Positions 42,000-56,900 of a stretch of DNA of 64,000 nucleotides are shown one piece after another. Below the pieces are notes generated by a model. The model was not told where the DNA came from. It searched no databases and worked only from the letters and a program-made list of their open reading frames with translations. Source of the DNA: Protonemura montana (lineage: Eukaryota > Arthropoda > Insecta > Plecoptera > Nemouridae); the NCBI GenBank assembly GCA_947568835.1, contig OX387602.1:14931021-14995020 (forward strand). Direction: 5' to 3'. The position numbers and the translations under genes are program-made. Position 1 is the first letter of the stretch. Each line of letters begins with the position of its first letter.

Positions 42000-44900
42000 T
42001 CGCGTTTCCGAATCATTCAGCTTGTATTATATCAAATGGAATCGGTGCTTGACCAAAGTCGACGTCATAAAAACTGAATTGAAAGTAGCATAAAGAATCG
42101 ATTTCGAATAATCTCGTTTGTCCAAAAAGGGCAAACAAGAGCGCCCACTATAGTTAAAGCAGCATGGCCATGTGACATTGTAGGATTTACCAGTGGCGAA
42201 CTAGTTGCGAAAACGAGAGAGACACTGCCCTGTTCAAAGTTTTAGATGTCGCGCTTGTTTAAATTGATTAAAGTCATTTTTTTAACTAGCTTTTTCATAA
42301 TCATATACCGTTCGAGTTGTACAAAGTAGAACCTAATCTCGACAAGGAATTAAAAACAATTATACAAAAGTAAATTGACGCGCCTCGACAAAAAAGTGTG
42401 TTACAAAGACACCTGAATGGTCGCCCACCTCTGCAGTCCCTTACCCCAATTTAATTTTCAAGCAGCATAATCATCAAACGACCCTATATAAAGACATCTT
42501 TATCATTTTTTGGGAAATTTAACTGTAGACAGGTGCCTCGAAACTCTGCACGCCACTGTTCCGTACATAAACACACTGGAACATTTCTCTACGATGTTGC
42601 TTCAAGCGACGGAGCCACTTTCCTTATTGGGAAGAAACTCCCTGGAGCCGGCTGATAAAAACCAGATCCGAACCAACAATTGATCGCGCAGTGCTCAAGT
42701 GGTAAGACGCAGTTCTCGCTACAAACCTCCTACATAATAGCGAGCAAATGAACGAGCTGACTCCAGCCACCGTTGCTGGCTATTCGGAAACGCGTATATT
42801 GAACATCAGATTCACATTATGCACCCTCCTCCCTTAGCAAGCAAGCACCGAGCGAAATTGCCCCGCCCTTGTCGGGTAAATTTAACCATCAGGCCCCGAA
42901 ATCGCGGATTAAAACACAGAATCTACTCCCGGTGACGTGGACGGAATAATATACCAGAGCTGGTGCCGTGGCTATTCGCACGACGATCGCAGTGAAACTT
43001 TCGCAATCACGTATTTATGTAAGCTTGAAGAACATGGAAGGTAAACTAGCCGTGTACCCTACAGCCATAGGAGTGCGTGTGTATGCCATTTAAAGCGTAC
43101 AAGGATATTGTCACATTGTCCCAATTGCGCGATTGTATAGTTTCTACTCGCGTTCATCGTTTTGTAAGTTGTAACGGAAATATGGGTCAGTTTTCCCGAG
43201 ACAAAACTTTTAGTGTACCTATGTACCGTTGAACGGATATTAGCTTTTATATTGAAAACTGCTTCTGTATCAACTTCGAAATGTGAAAAGGGGGAAAAGA
43301 GAGTAAAGAGCAGTAGAGTAAACAAAGTATATGGGGAAATAACAGTCAATGACAAGAATCGAAGAACCGGAAGACGTTGTGGTATTTGAATTACAAAATG
43401 TTTATTCAAATATATATGCGCTATAGGTGAGATGGAGGTGCCGGGTTTGCTATCCATTTAAACTTTATATTATGTTTAATGTTTATCTTTACAGATGGCC
43501 TGGCTGAAACAGATCCCATAATCAGCGCTGAAAGCGCATTTTTTCATAAAATGAAGAAAAAAAAACTGTGGTGGCTCGCAGCGTTTGCAGGTCACACGTG
43601 GCGTAATTCGTGATTACAGGTGCGTAATTCGGTAGTGCAGGTCAAGCAATGATTCACTAGATAACCCAGATGCATAATGTATGATTTGAGAGACCATCTC
43701 AGGAGCAAAACCGTGCTTCCTCGTGAAAACAGTCTGCAGCTCTCAGACAAGAAAATTCTGTAAAATGAATATCTGAAAAAGTGCCGATTCAGGCAAGTGG
43801 GTGAATCATCAATTTTGATTAATTTGTAGATTATATTTGATCAAATTGTAGTAAGGAATTAAACAAAAATGTGGCTTAACCCCCCTATACCTGCATCTGA
43901 CAAAGGAATAATACTAGCAGCACGTGATAATGCTAATACATTAGCTACATTACGGCAGACTTAGTAAATTAGCAGCACCCCACACGGGCATGGGTTCACG
44001 CGTGTCCGCGGCAACCAACGGACGTCATCGCGGCGACATAGGTGAGTAGTGGCCGCGGCTGCGAAACTCAAACACGTCCAGCGTGCGATCCGACAGCTCC
44101 CGACTCCTAATTGCCCGCATTAATTAGCGCACCAGATAATCCGGTAGGCCAGTGAACGTCCCGGCCGGCAACGTGATACGAATATATACTCGGTTGAGGT
44201 GTAGGGCTATTGAAACCGAGGTCTGCCGAGAACGCACGAAGCGATGTAAACAAACGAGGTAGCGGCCCAAAGATGCCCTTTCTCTAAGTTTGTGGCACTG
44301 ACGCTCAACAAGGTAGCGATTCTAGATGCTATCTTAAAAATTGGAAGTAGCTGAACTCAGTGAAAGAAAATTATTTAACCGCCAGAAGTAAACATTCTAA
44401 TTGCCACAAAATAGGCACTTATGTTCGCCAAAAGGTTACAGCGTACAGGTTACAGGCTAGCAGTTCACCCGCTGCGAATGCAGCTGATATGAGTGACGTA
44501 TGTGAGAAGAGAGTAACGTGAGATGAAAAAAAGTTAAAAAGTAATCCAAAACCGTGTTAAAATATTTGGGATTTACTTATTCAATAACCTTGAGAATGTC
44601 GTGTGCTTGTAAGTAGGTAGATAAGGTAAAAGTTGATTCGACAAAATTAAAATGTTAGAGATAGGGTAGATCTAGCATCTATGATACCTAGCAAACACAG
44701 CATTACAGGCAACCAAGATATCCGTCGATATTGGATTGACTGTGTCGAGGTTGAACTGCAAGAAGGGATTGCCGACCTCTAGACACTTCAAACTAAGTGG
44801 CGGTCGTGAGACCGACAAATGAAAGAACGGTTGGTTTTCCAGAAGGTCTCAGAACCAGAGTCCCTGACGTCTGTGTAGTTGGGCTGTTGGTACTCATGTA

Positions 44901-47900
44901 ACGAACACATCAGCCTCAGTTCGCAAAGCTTCGTGAAGTAGCGTGCACCGAGGAAAGGGTCACCGAAGGGAATACAAGTCGGAGTGGGAAGATATTTTGA
45001 TACATTGGGATACGAGCTGGCCGCCAAATGTAATGCTCGTTGGTGAGCAAACAAATGATTTCGAATCGAAGTACGTAGAATAGTCTCAAAGTTTGACCCC
45101 GAAATCCCGGTAGGCAGCATATTTATATTCGTTAAAACCACAAACTGTTTTATCAAAAGAGACACAGTATACCGGTCACAGGGGAAATCAATGCTGGATT
45201 TTTTTTTTTGTGTAATGGTGCAATTGACAATGACAACTCTTCAGTAATCGGTCGACAGTTTCCTAACGAAATAAAATGCATGGCAGGAAAATACCTCCTG
45301 ATTTGGAAGCCCGCTGATGTACCAAATCTGTTTGATGCCATAATAAACGCAAGTATACTTTCTGTAGGCTCGCGGCTGAAAAGTAAATCGACGCAAAGTT
45401 GCAAATTGGCCATCTCGGCGGCGTTCGCAAGATCTCGGGGTCGGAAAGGGAAAGTCAGCGAAACTCGCGGCATCCATCTGGGCTCCTGATTAGCATACGT
45501 ATTGTGCAGTTGGAGTGAATGCTGGCGGTGGAAATGAGTGGAGGAGCCGATCAACGCCGCCATCTTGGAAAACCGCTTCCTTCGGATCAATACCTTTCAA
45601 GTGTGACTGCCAAATTAATGCAAGCTCAATCCAGATAATTGACGCCAATGTTTTTGCCTGCAGCCAACATTTCGCTGAATGTTTTATTTTTGTGCTCTGC
45701 GAAAATACGTGGATTTCTTCAATTGAAAATCGATCCGGACATGAATTCGCGTCCACATCTGTTCAAACATGTCCTAGTCCTGCTGCTGTTGCTTTTCCAG
45801 GGGTTATTATTGTACAGCAAAATAAATCATGTCTGGAAATGGCATTTCGTAAATGTACGCGAAACCATCTTTTCCGTTTGCAGTTGCAAAACGAGGGATT
45901 TTTCTGTGGAAAACTGTCGGCAGAACACATGTGATGTGAAATAACAGACGTATGGTTGCATCTACATACGGAAAAAACGGGCCGAGTAAATCACATTTTT
46001 ATGTGGCAGGTAAAATTGCGTACCACGGCAAGGGTTGTCGACTGGTAGACTGGGAGCTGGTAAGTATCAAGAAAAATAAAAGAATAAAGTATTATTATCA
46101 ACAATTTTGTTATTTGTACGAACTCGCAGCGATATTCGCTTCACCTCATTTTCAAATTCTACATTTACAATACATTTTTTTCCATAAAAAACACGAAAGA
46201 AGTGCAATGAAACATGGGTTATCCACCCACTTCGTCGTGTTATCATCCGGTCTGTCGATACAAACGATTTCCGCCCAAAAGCTGACGTTTCAGGCTGACA
46301 CAAATTGGCGCAAGCGGCAAGGACACCCCTCATGTCCCAGGGGTGTTCTTCACTTCCAAACCAGACGGTCAGAAATGATTGAACACATTATTCGTGTCAC
46401 CTGTCTACTGGCTCGTCCCCCACCTCGCTCGCCGACCATGGCTAATGCATTCGCCTCCAAAAATCGATCGCCCGAGAAACTTGCTCGTACTTGACGACGC
46501 CAAGTGCGCCACTTTTTGTTCGGCTCATATCGCGCTGGGCCAGCGAACGCGGTCAGGACCCCAGCAAGGACGTTGACATTTTTCAAATAAATTACTTTGG
46601 AAAGTCACCGTCGAGTCGGTGTACTATCCGCCGTGATTTAATTCATCTACCTAATGATTAATGAGGTTTCGCATAGCAATTTACGTCAGAAGCATAGTTA
46701 TGAATAACTTACGTCCAAAAGCAAATTTTGTCGCAGAAATTTGCCTCTCACCGTTCCAAATAACCGCGTGGTGTAATCTAATGCCCCAAACGTGAACAGA
46801 ATACCGACGACGTATTTATATTATTGCTTAACTTGGCAAAATAACATTGCCAACCGCCAACTACAATAACACTACCTTCTACTAAACCTACTCTACTCCA
46901 GTTAACAAAGTTTTGGAAATTAACCACCGTCTAAGTTGGCTACTTTAAGAGACTTGAGATTCCACTATCCCACTAAACTTGCTTAACCAAGTTAGTACGA
47001 GGAGAAGAAAATGTGCTCACCACCGCCGCATCTGCCTAGCTCCCTCCCAAGTATCGTTCTATCTGCATGACAGGAATTTAATTTAAACCTGTACACCGCT
47101 TTCCTGGGATAATATTGGCTCCTCTTCGTTGACTTCGACTCAACCACGAAAGAAAATAATGTCTGTGTTTCTTTGTGAACGCATACTCCGTTTGTTTCGC
47201 GTAAGTTACCAAGAAACGCTTTCGGGAGCGACACTATACTGCACGGTTGTCTGCTGGCGAGGTACTTTTCTGATAAAACTCTAATCGATTTTTCACAGTG
47301 CCATTCATTTGGACGCGTGGTTTCCCAGCATGTGTTATTGATCAAAATGTGGTCGAACGTCTCAGCTTTCCACGTTTTTCTCCCTTTTGTTCACGGTTTG
47401 GCCCGGGGATGTTTTATAAACTGCAAGGGCAGAGAGCGCTCGCTCAAACTTCTTCACTGTCTCGATGGGGCTGTGTTTGGTATGCTGCTGGTCCCTTCAT
47501 TCAAGCATCGCTAAGAAATATGGGGTGAAGCGAACATGATTTATTGCCAAGGAAACATCGAGGAAATTCTAAAAACGTGGTAAGGAAATGGAAGATGAAT
47601 ACGATGGGAGGTCGTACCACTTCGTTGATTTTTCAGGTTGCTATCACCGCTCATTTCTAGTAAAATATTAAAATAGGAAGCGATTCATATGAAGACCAAC
47701 TGCCCTTAAAACAAGAACCATTTGAGTGTTGGCCAGAACTGGAAATCAGATCATCAGAGAAATAAAATTTAATGAGCATCACAAAGTTTCCGTGCTCCAA
47801 ACAATCTTGAACGGAGATCATTGAAGAAGTGTGTGGGTAAAATTCAAGAAACATAGTAACACATCAAAACTGTGAAGCGTTGACAAGACGGAGGTGCTTT

Positions 47901-48150
47901 CAGCGAGTTTTGATGTCTGCTGACTAAAGCAACCACGGAAACATGACTGGACGGAGCCGATATCAATTTCTAACGAGCATTGCTTCGAAAAAAGACGGGC
48001 AAAGAATTGCCGTGCGCCTTTCTGTCACTCGACTAGAAAACTCGCTTAGAAGAACTGTCAAATGAAAGGAAAGACCAAAAGACGGCAAAAAAAATTCAGT
48101 TCCCGGCTCTGCTTTTGCGAGGCAGCCCGCCCGAGTATGTCGGCATGTTA
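42000..48150. other. Gene-free stretch with homeodomain-type words
   Basis: No supported gene. The longest open frame (45952-46494, 180 codons, plus) has no recognised domain and is within chance expectation. AT-core words such as CATTAATTAGCGC (about 44119) occur. Could be regulatory DNA or intron. Confidence 0.3.
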
Positions 48151-48225
48151 TTGCGGGGTAAACCGGACCGAAACCGAGTTATCGAGTTTCGGCGCTAGAC
48201 GATGAGCCACCCAAAATGCGAGGCG

Positions 48226-48246
48226 CCAGCCAGCCAGCCAGCCAGG
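48226..48246. repeat. (CCAG)n microsatellite in a GC-rich patch
   Basis: GCCAGCCAGCCAGCCAGCC seen directly, within a GC-rich block of about 48115-48365. Confidence 0.85.
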
Positions 48247-48939
48247 GGGTGACGCTGCGTCGCGACGCCAACGTCCCCGATGCACCCTCCCGGCGTCTTT
48301 CCTTGATAATAAGTTTAAGTGCAGTCTAAAGCGACGGCGTCGAGAAGAGCTAAGAGGTGCAACGCGCAAATCTAGGGTAGCATATCATATTTAATTCAAA
48401 CTATACCAACACCCCTGCACCTACAGTTAGCCGGAACTACGCCGTATATATAGCATCCGAGTTGCAGTTCAAGCTAATTTTAGCTGACGGGCAAGTTTTC
48501 TTTACGCTGCAAAGCATTTCCACAAGATGAATAATTGTGTGTCTCTCTCTCTGGTAAAGTTTCTTATTTTCTGGAGCCCAAAAGGTTTCTCGAATGGAAT
48601 TCAAGAACTAATTTACATTTCTATACGTTGAGGAATTTCGAAGCTGCTGAACTATTAAGCCCTAAAAATTTAACCAATACGGCATGGTTTTTAAGAAAAC
48701 AGTTCTCAACTTAGAAGCAATGTTTTAACATTTGACATTTATTTTAAGAGAAAATACCAAAATATCACAATTTATCGAATAGTTGTTAAAGAATTCCCAA
48801 TCCCCTTGATAGGAAAAAAAATAGAAAAATAAAACACGGTACGCTGTAACGAATACAGCGATAAATTCTCGACGTACTTGCCGTCGCCGAGAGGAAAATA
48901 CTTTCCTCTGAGCGAAAACTAATTACTAGAAGCGGCTCA

Positions 48940-49065
48940 ATTAAAGCGATCGACGTCGATTTGTTCAGCACACCGACGTCCACGGCTCGGCGTCGGGCGT
49001 TGGATCGCGAGGGCGTCGGAACGCGAGGCGACGACGTCGTCAGTGGTGGACCGAGCCATAGCAAC
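48940..49065. other. CpG-rich patch
   Basis: Dense CpG words (GCGATCGACGTCGATTTG, GGCGTCGGGCGTTGG, GGCGACGACGTCGTC) in AT-rich surroundings. No splice or frame signal convincing enough for an exon. Confidence 0.3.
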
Positions 49066-52002
49066 CTCATACACCTGGACGCCGATCGTTAGCTTTGTTT
49101 TAAGAGTGAAATAAGAAAAAAACTAATTAACTCTGCCGAGGCATCAGCCAGCCGCCACTGTAACCGTTTCCAAAACATATTATTTGACAGGGACGAGACT
49201 CAAAATTAAGAAAACCACAGCATTTATCGCTTCCGGTTGCAAGAACAGAGAATTTAATATTGGGCCTTTTGGACAAGGTTCTTGATTTTGGCATGTTGTG
49301 AGATCCAAAATTCATTCCTACCATTTGAATAAATCATTACGAGGGATAAGACAGATAAGGTAAAGAAAAGATGTGCACCAAACGTATAAGAGAATAAACT
49401 GCTGATTTTGCCCAAATTTGAGAACACTCGTGTTCTTCATCAGCGATACGCCTTAGGCCGCCATGTCCCTTTGCCTTGCTGGAGCGACAACTGGGCTTCC
49501 GTTACGCCACTGCACCGCCCAATGCGTGCCCACGCTGACAGAGACCTAAATGAACCAGTGGCACGTGAAATGCCTGGCGAAACCGGGCACAGGCTTCGTC
49601 GAAGACAAGAACGCGCTTGGATCGGCAAATCGACGTCATGAGGAAGACGCTCGGAATCGAGGAGGAAATCAATGATCACTTCTGTTGACGTCGCCATGGC
49701 TAAAACCATGACAGGCCTACCACTTTCGTGAGAATGCACGCGGCATGTCTCTTAGGCTTGTCGATAAGTCGATACGATGGCATATCACGTTTCATATAGC
49801 ACCACTTAAAAAAAAACACGGCGAAACTGACTTTTCGATGACGGGGTTGAAGCTTGTTTCCCTTGAGGAATACAAACTAGTGAGCGCCTTTTAGATGTGG
49901 AACAACGTAAGAAGAGGGAGAAAAGAAAATGCGAGCGCGTTAACCTAATAAAAACCAATTGATTTACTGTACTTAAGAGGAAAATGTTCTGAGAAAATGT
50001 TTGGAGGTAAGCGTGCTTGATCCTTGCGGTATTAGGTCAATAGCGTGACAATAGCTCACGTGCCAAAATTATACCAGACATGTCGGTAAAGTCAGGCTAT
50101 CAAGATTAGTATAACTTCAAATTCGCAAGACCTTTTATTTGTATGACCGGTAATTATTAGTGGAATTATAAAAGAAACAAAAGAGCTCCGACCACTCTAT
50201 AGTTATAGTTTTTTTTTGCCACGCTGTGTCTTGTAAACCGGTGGGGAAATGCATTAGGTCCTCGGATCTCGACCACTGACGAAGCTTTATTATTCACGGG
50301 GCTTGGCATTGTGTGCTGGTACCACGTCTCATTCCAATTCACTCAATCGTGCGCTCCTGCTTTCATTATGTATCATCCGGTTTTGTTTCACAAAAATATT
50401 GTAAACATTAAAATACCCGTGTTGTATTCACTCCGCGGAAGCGTCAGAAGTGTTCTGAACTTAATAATTGATGACTGCTGTCACTCAAATATTGGATTTT
50501 ATTTTTTAATTTTAATTTTGAACAACTTACAACCAATCGTACGAATATTAATCGTAAAGCCGGCACCTCCACTGCCCGTACAGCCTACATTTTTGTCCCT
50601 CACACAAGCAACTATGTTTTATTTTTATGCCCGTCCCGGTTCATCTTGTTACTAGATGTTCGGCACTGGAACAGCTTCAACCGAGCTCCTTCACTGCAGC
50701 ACACCACTAAAGCATATTTGAGTGCTGTCAAAAACAAACTCGAAAAAAAAATCTTCATTTAGATCCGACTTTTTAAGGGAAAAGGAAGCTTCAGGGTCAA
50801 CTTTAAATTTGAAGGTCGCAGCGGGCTCATACAACGGCTGACCTTGAAGCAAGCCAACCAATTAGAAAAAGGCTGTTACTGTCTCGCTACTCAAGCATTA
50901 ATTATCGGTTCACCTATATCAACTCTATATTTGGAAAAGAAAACAAACATTTCAAAGACAACCACTTTGTGTGATCAGTCCAAGCCAGCAGATCTTAGGA
51001 AACGTGTCTTCTAAGTGAAGTGACTAGCGATCTGGTTTTCGCAGCATCTCGGTTGATTAGGTAAAGCATATCGGGGCTGGCATGTTAACGCTTGCCGCTT
51101 GGTTAACCGAACAGCCGCGTCGTTATGAAACTGTTGGGTGATACTCGATCGCACAGTCGTCGTTCGCCCCAGGGTGCAACTTCGACGCCCGGGGAGTGCA
51201 TCCTTGCATGAAATGCATTCTCAAGAGCAGTGCTAATTATCCGCAAGGGGTTATCCACAAAGGCACTCCATAAGTGCAATGATACTGCGAGGTAGTTTCC
51301 TTATTTCACTGATTACCTTTTCGTCTATTTATAGGGTCATCGAATAGATATGGGGTGAAATATAGTGGACGTGCAGCATAGCAGCTCGATGTCGAATTAT
51401 AGATTCAGTGCGAAATCAGAGCACTTGGGAATTAGCAACTAGACCCCATTCACAATTAACACTCGTAAATCTTGACGGCAATAGGGAGCAATTCGCAATT
51501 GTGCATGTTCGCAGAGAAGTTTCGAGTGAAATTAAACCGGCTCGAGTGTTTCGAATACCTTCAAGCTTTATAGGTATCTGCGTAAATTTGAATGATACAT
51601 TGCTCTAAAAAGCTCTAAAATGATCAATAGGAGAGAAAAAAACGTGGAATGGAGAATACGAGAGAATTGAGTGCTGTTTGAAACACGGTTCTGATTTCAC
51701 CCATCAAAGCGCCAGCACAAAAGAAGAGTACCTTTACCCAGATAAAAACGGAAATAGGAGATTTCGGTTCGATCTTTCCGCTGTTTCCCCGACTCGAATA
51801 AGACAACCGCACGGTTCACATTCATAGGTCAGAGGTTAAATCACAAAACAAAGGCTCGCAACAAAGAATGGGCTCAAGGCTCAGTTGAGAGCTAGACCAA
51901 AGCAAGACCACCGGCGTAAAGAAAAGGCGCGTGCAGCCATTGTTCGGAACTCGGAAGGTAATCAGGAGCGAAATGGCACGCGGATTGGAGCACTGCTGCT
52001 GC

Positions 52003-52018
52003 TGCTGCTCTACAACAC
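52003..52018. repeat. (GCT)n trinucleotide repeat
   Basis: Five GCT-type units (CTGCTGCTGCTGCTGC). No supported coding frame. Confidence 0.8.
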
Positions 52019-52999
52019 CCATTATGGGTTATTAACTTGCCGGCTGAAGATGTTTGGGATTCGGCGGATGTTGCGCTCTCAGTTCGCAACCCACGACTGC
52101 AACGAATAATTAAGAAAAACCCTCAACGTGTATTGTTGAAGCACACACATGCCGAACACAGAAACAAATCACATTAGGAGAGGATTGTCGCCCGTGGCGA
52201 TCGGAGAGAGATTGCTGACTTTGAAACTGTAACAAGACGTTCACACGAATGTTTGGACGCCGTACTCGAACAACGCGAGCAAACGAGCGACCACGCCTCG
52301 GGCGTCGCCTGCTTGCCTCCCCGTTTCCAGCAGACGCCAAGCGTCGTTTTCCAAACATCGCCCTGCGATAACAGCGTACTTCTCCGTCAGTATATACCAC
52401 AGCGTTTACCCTAGCCTAATTGGTGGGAATTAGCGAGTCCTTGTCGATGCTTTTGTGGATTGTCCAGCGTCCCTGCCCCAAACAAAGGAGCCGGGTATTG
52501 TTTGAGACTAAACGGTACAAGAGCAGCGAACTAATGCAGAAAATACGGCCATTTTGGTTGCTAGGAGCCCCTAGAGGCGACGCGGACAATCTATAGAATT
52601 TCCATAAGGTGTATGCGTACAATCTGAGCAAGGTAGTGTGATGCCGATGCGCACGGTTATTGGAGGCTAGGATAGGTTCGCGTTTGATGGCGGATCACGT
52701 TAACGGAAGTGCCTTCCTGCATTCATTAGGAGGCCAGGGAACAGGAGAGCACGTATTGGATCTTGAGTAAAGAGAGGCGGAAGCGCCAGCGTGTACCCTG
52801 TAGAGGTAAATGCCAGAAACTCAAGACGAGCGAGCGGGAAAATAGAAAAGCGTGTAGGGAAAATCAACAGGGAACATCGTATATGTAGACCGAGGTGTAT
52901 ATAGCTGAGTAAAGGAGCAAAATTAACCCACCTTCCAGCACCAACATCATCTGGCATTGTTTTCCCAATACGCATCCCCATCCCGACGAACCTATTTCC

Positions 53000-53020
53000 G
53001 TGTGTGTGTGTGTGTGTGTG
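53000..53020. repeat. (GT)n microsatellite
   Basis: GTGTGTGTGTGTGTGTGTGTG seen directly next to the GC-rich patch 53080-53350. Confidence 0.85.
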
Positions 53021-53079
53021 CTGTGTTCACCTCGACACAGCCGCAACGTTGTCGACTCTTTTTGAGGGTCAATCGGGAA

Positions 53080-53350
53080 ATCAGCGTGGCGCTCACGGGA
53101 CTGCACAACCTGCAAGGGATGCAGGGGGCGGGAAGGGAAGGGCGGTGGGGTGAGGGGGCTCCACTGGTAAAAAGCATGGAAGCGACGCCGTGCGGCAGCG
53201 GCAGCCGTGAAGAGCATCGGTGCCCCAGGCGTCGACGGGGTGCACTCCCATCTCTGTTGCTCCCGCGCGTACAGCTAGCCTCCTCGTTGCGCGCGTGCAA
53301 TCGATACCTACCCTCGAAGCCACCACGCGGCCACCCTCACTACAACACTG
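53080..53350. other. GC-rich patch
   Basis: The most GC-rich block of the right half, open in several frames on both strands because stops are rare, so open frames here are not evidence of a gene. Could be a promoter-proximal CpG region. Confidence 0.3.
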
Positions 53351-53999
53351 CAGACTAGAATATCCTACACTAGCACGTCAGCCAACATCACAGTGTGGTG
53401 AACACGAATTGCTTCACAATTGAAATAAGCATCGGAACTTTGAAGTTCATACTGTGCAGCAGCAATAGGCGGGAAAACAGCGAACAAACACAAGGAAAAG
53501 TGTGGGATAGGGTTCGCCGGTCGTAATGAAAGGTGGTGGTAGCCGCCGCTAGCATTTTCACTTGATTACGAGGATGCCGGCGCATTCGTGACATTACAGT
53601 CGGAGGCTATTTACGGATTCTTTTGTGGGCGGGGTTGGTGTTATATTCACGCTAGAATTACTTTGCGGTCGGTCCGGAGGGATAACTCACACGGTGAAGT
53701 TTCGGTGCTCTGTTTTTGTACCGCACAGCCCTGTGGGCGATAATACAATAAATAAAACAATTGTATCGGTGTAAGCCGCGGACTAATGAGGTCGGATCAA
53801 ATTGGTCGAGAGGGCATCACGAGGGCAGCACAGTAATTTATCGAGACCATTGCCCAACGGAGGGAATCGTTCGAAGAACCCCAGGCGGTGTGGTGCAAGA
53901 GTTGAGAAAACTAGAAGAGCGCTCGGCCCCTCGCGTAATCTTGTAGCCGCCAAGCACGCGTTTTCCGCCACCCATTGGGCTGCGTTTTTCACGAGCCGA

Positions 54000-56900
54000 C
54001 CCGTGTTCGGAAAAGAGGAAATTAGCCGATTAATCACATTTCCTTGACTTGTATAAACACGCTCTGGATCGGGGCTGGCTGGTCGGTGGTAAATAGTCTT
54101 GTATCAATATCTTCGTTTTATGCGATCCTTGGTGGGAAGTCATTTGCTTTCTGTAGCTGATAAAATTGTATCCCCCTCATTGGCAGCTCATCACTTGTCT
54201 TAGCAAAAGCGAACAAGATTAATTTATCAATTGAGTACTGCAGGAATTATGTTGACACATTTCTTACATTAGCTCCGAGTGATCAAAGATCGCAGTACTC
54301 CCATGGTTTGGAGGGTCGCGTTAAGTTGATAACATTTATTTAGATTTGTAAGGCTGTCCCCGGTCTGTCAAATTAACAAGCTATTTGACTCGACGTTGAG
54401 GGAATCAAAGTTGAAAGTGAAACGGTCGGCATTGGTCTTCGGAGATCCAAGATATCCCAACACAGTTCTTATGTGAGACAAATGATGTTGAACTCATTTC
54501 GAGCGGCGAAACTCAAACTTCAATCCTCTAGACGAAACAAAAGCGCGCGAATTGATCTGAACACGAACGGACAGAGCGGGTTTAACCCCCCCCCCCCCTT
54601 TCTTTGACTTTGAGCGCCGAAAGAAACGCCATGGGCAATAACCTTTGTGGCGCTTTGTCGCCCGACGAGGCATGAGCCCGCGATGCATGCCACGGAGTCA
54701 AGCCGCGTAAACAGGGGTCAAGAATGCAGTTGATGTTCACCAGCCCAGCGATGCACTGGTCGCTGCATCGCAGGTCGGGCGTCGAAGAATGTTTATTAGG
54801 TTCGTGTGTCTGCACGCCCCGGTGGAGAGCCTTCGTAGGTAGAGAGTGACCAAATTATTGTGTGCCAATGGACGCCATGTTTGGGTACTTTTTTGAAGAA
54901 GAAGCTTAACATCTGCGAAGCGGGCTTAGGAAATGGCACATTTTCATAATATTGGAGTAAAATATTGCTGTGACAACGCTGTAAATCTATGAAGTAAGTA
55001 AAAGTTGACAAGAGAGTTTCCATTAGAAATCAGAAATCCGTGCCAGAAAAGGGACAAGCGTGAACTACAATTGATATAGTTGGAAAGTCAGTCGCCATTT
55101 ACTTAGGTTAACATGAGTTGCCAAACGACATGAAGCGGCGTGATGTACTAACTGACCACTCTCTTGCCACCAAAACACTCTAACCAACAGCAGAGTGCGT
55201 CACAGAGCAATGAGCATAGATCAATTGTTGGCTAGCGACAAAGAACCAGTGAGCACATGTGAGTGCAGGGCCCACTGCAGTTGACATGAAAAGACAACAC
55301 ATGCCGTGGCAGTAGCGGCACCTATGTCAACGGGTACGTGTCAAATAGTTTCAGGTCAACTAGCTAGGACACAGGAAACAGATTAGCGAGTGCCGAAGAA
55401 GAGGCGACAAAGAAAGGGCAGTCAACTATAAATAATTTTGTGGCGATCAATTATTTGGGCGTCTCGTTTGTTTAAGATTGCAAATGCCAGTCGGAGGTGG
55501 TGTAGCGCCGTGGTCAGACGTCGATCAAACGAACGTCCTGGGCCTGGTGAATTGCTTTGTCTTACCCTATCGAGCATTGCGTGCCACGGTTTATTAAACA
55601 AGCAATGCCTTTGAAGTGATACTGTTGGCTGATTTTCACGAGATCAAATCAGAATTCTAAAGTGTTTCCGTTCGCCATTAGAGGCTAAAGCTGAATTTCT
55701 GGTGTAGTAATTTTCGGTTAGATCTGCTTAAAATCCTAAAATTTGAATAACAGAGCAATTAATTATGATTGGATGAAAAATATAAGAGTCTTTCAAAGTT
55801 TGTCCGCAGTTTGAGAACTCCTCGTTGTGTCCACAGCAAAACATAAAAAATATATTTTATAAATGGCTGATGGTATCCGTTTTTCCATGGAAATCCCAGT
55901 GGGCTTCCAATGATATGGCTCGTTGGACGTCTTCGTCAAAGTATAGCTCGTTTCCCTAGCCTCAGAAATGCAAGACACGGTGAATTGCCTGGGCTACTTC
56001 AGAGACGACTCTGCCCTGTTAACGTTTCCTTTTGCTTCTTAACACAGAAACCGTCTAATGTATTATTTCTTGCGCTCTGTGCACTCGCCGTCGTCCCCCA
56101 CCCTTTGACGTCGTCGCTGTTTACTACGGGCGTCACGACGCTGACAAATTCATCCGACGCCGAACCCAAAGCGACGGCGACGCCACGATACATGAGAAGA
56201 GCCGAGCATGCCGAGACAAAACCGTCCGATAAATCCGAGAGCAGCAAGATCTGACGGACCGAGGCCAGATCTTGTGGTCATTTTTTATTAAAATATGGAT
56301 GTGGTCAATCGACAACTAAAATGACCGACAGTTCTGGATGGAGACATGATCGCCATATAGTCTTGCGAATGCCACGTAGATATTTCTTGTCAAGCGTATT
56401 ACAATTTCCAGTGTTCGTGATCAAAGTGAAGATAAAGTACTCCTTGTTTAGAGAATTTAAATTGAAGAAAAGATCTTCCCGCTCAATTTATTAAAATTGA
56501 ATGGGTTGAAAGGGAACAGATCCAATCCAAGAGGGGCGAATCTCCAGCCACGATAGAGCTGAGGCCGTCGTCGCCACGGACAGTGGTTTTGCAATCTGGG
56601 TAGTAGCAAGCAGATTGACGAGGCGATTTTAACAACATTGTTGTGATTGGGGGCGCTGGCCGAGGGTGTATTAACCAGCGACAATAAAACTATATATGGC
56701 AAATCAATAACGTCTAGAATAGACTGTAAAAGGGAAACCGTAAACGCGAGGGGATCCATTTCGTAGAAGTCGGTGATTAGAATATATGGGAATCCAGACA
56801 ACAAACCTTCCGATGCATTATGCAGCCGATGAGGGTACAAGCGAGACATACAGCAATGTAATGGATGACTTAATTAATTTGGCTAACGGATTTGCGCAAA

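Noticed and set aside
45952-46494. 180-codon plus-strand open frame
   Set aside because: Low-complexity wording, no domain or context, overlaps similar frames on the other strand; within chance expectation.
53080-53350. Several overlapping open frames on both strands
   Set aside because: Explained by high GC content and few stop codons; no splice structure or protein family seen.
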